From an uncultured Bacilli bacterium (GTDB taxonomy: Bacteria; Bacillota_I; Bacilli_A; RF39; UBA660), in NCBI GenBank assembly GCA_947624855.1, contig CANQMC010000084.1, positions 1 to 5,270 on the forward strand: a DNA stretch of 5,270 nt, in the 5' to 3' direction. A program made the translations under genes and the position numbers. Below the pieces are notes generated by a model that did no database searches, was not told the origin of the DNA, and saw only the letters and a program-made list of their open reading frames with translations. Below are positions 5,111 to 5,270 of this stretch, piece after piece. Numbering within the stretch: position 1 is the first letter of the stretch; the number at the start of each line of letters is the position of its first letter.

Positions 5111-5270
5111 CTTTCATATTTCTGCTACCAATAAAATTAATAGTTATATCTTGACCATCTGTTGTTATAGAACTTACTAATAACTTAATCATGTTTCTTT
5201 TTGTGTTTAAATCTAAAGTATCAAAAGAAGTAAAATAAGTATCTAATATATTAAGTAATAAATCAGCTGT
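5076..5270 (-). CDS. C-terminus of a large serine recombinase (SpoIVCA-like), partial
   Basis: The minus-strand frame open from the window edge encodes 64 residues and ends with TGA at 5078-5076. It is too short to identify by a catalytic motif: the N-terminal resolvase domain with its serine lies outside the window. The visible pattern, a helix LLLNILDTYFTSFDTLDL, then NTKRNMIKLLVSSIT and a beta hairpin DGQDITINFIG, is the usual end of large serine recombinases, in which a helix and a 'kR.li..lv..I..dg..i.i.f' segment close the protein. Its stop lies inside the AATGA core at the sigK break, as expected of an integrase gene at the edge of its own element. In role it would be the enzyme that excises the element and rejoins sigK. 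A prophage integrase is the alternative. Confidence 0.7.
   Translation of the reverse strand, partial: TADLLLNILDTYFTSFDTLDLNTKRNMIKLLVSSITTDGQDITINFIGSRNMKDETFPTGANCK

Noticed and set aside
1..5270. Mycoplasma-type genetic code suggested by the extreme AT content
   Set aside because: Tryptophan is encoded by TGG in MetA and GltX, no internal TGA is read through, and a sporulation sigma factor is present.
1..5270. CRISPR array or toxin-antitoxin/defence system
   Set aside because: No regularly spaced repeats and no paired small toxin-antitoxin frames were found on either strand; the genes are mainly housekeeping.

Overview
This is a very AT-rich, gene-dense window with standard-code stops (TAA in six genes, TGA in one) and TGG for tryptophan. 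The proteins and tRNA look like a low-GC, endospore-forming Firmicute (Bacilli/Erysipelotrichia/Clostridia-like, possibly a gut lineage). Spore formation is inferred from the C-terminal half of the mother-cell sigma factor SigK. No stretch of more than 300 bases lacks a gene.

Left to right: positions 1-81 hold the end of an unidentified forward-strand gene or structured RNA. It is much richer in G+C than the rest and carries two back-to-back perfect hairpins. A bidirectional terminator separates it from a leftward gene group, read from 2757 down to 89. In transcription order this group is a SAM-binding, DUF3419/BtaA-like protein of unknown function, a Nudix hydrolase, a small zinc-binding RNHCP-family protein and MetA (homoserine O-acyltransferase, predicted to use acetyl-CoA). 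Spacing is tight (46, -1 and 29 bp) and one promoter is visible at the head.

From the same control region a rightward promoter serves tRNA-Glu(CUC). This tRNA converges on gltX, the glutamyl-tRNA synthetase gene, and the two share a bidirectional terminator. The charging enzyme and one of its substrates therefore sit side by side.

The right end is the most interesting part. The leftward ORF ending at 4709 encodes only the C-terminal part of SigK: the end of region 2.4, the linker and region 4. SigK similarity starts exactly at an Asn-Glu pair whose DNA contains AATGA, the core known for excision of the skin element of Bacillus subtilis. Upstream of it, a different frame encodes the C-terminus of what looks like a large serine recombinase, whose TGA stop lies inside the same core. 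The simplest reading is one attachment junction of a skin-like or prophage element that splits sigK. The element's body and the N-terminal half of sigK would lie beyond position 5270.
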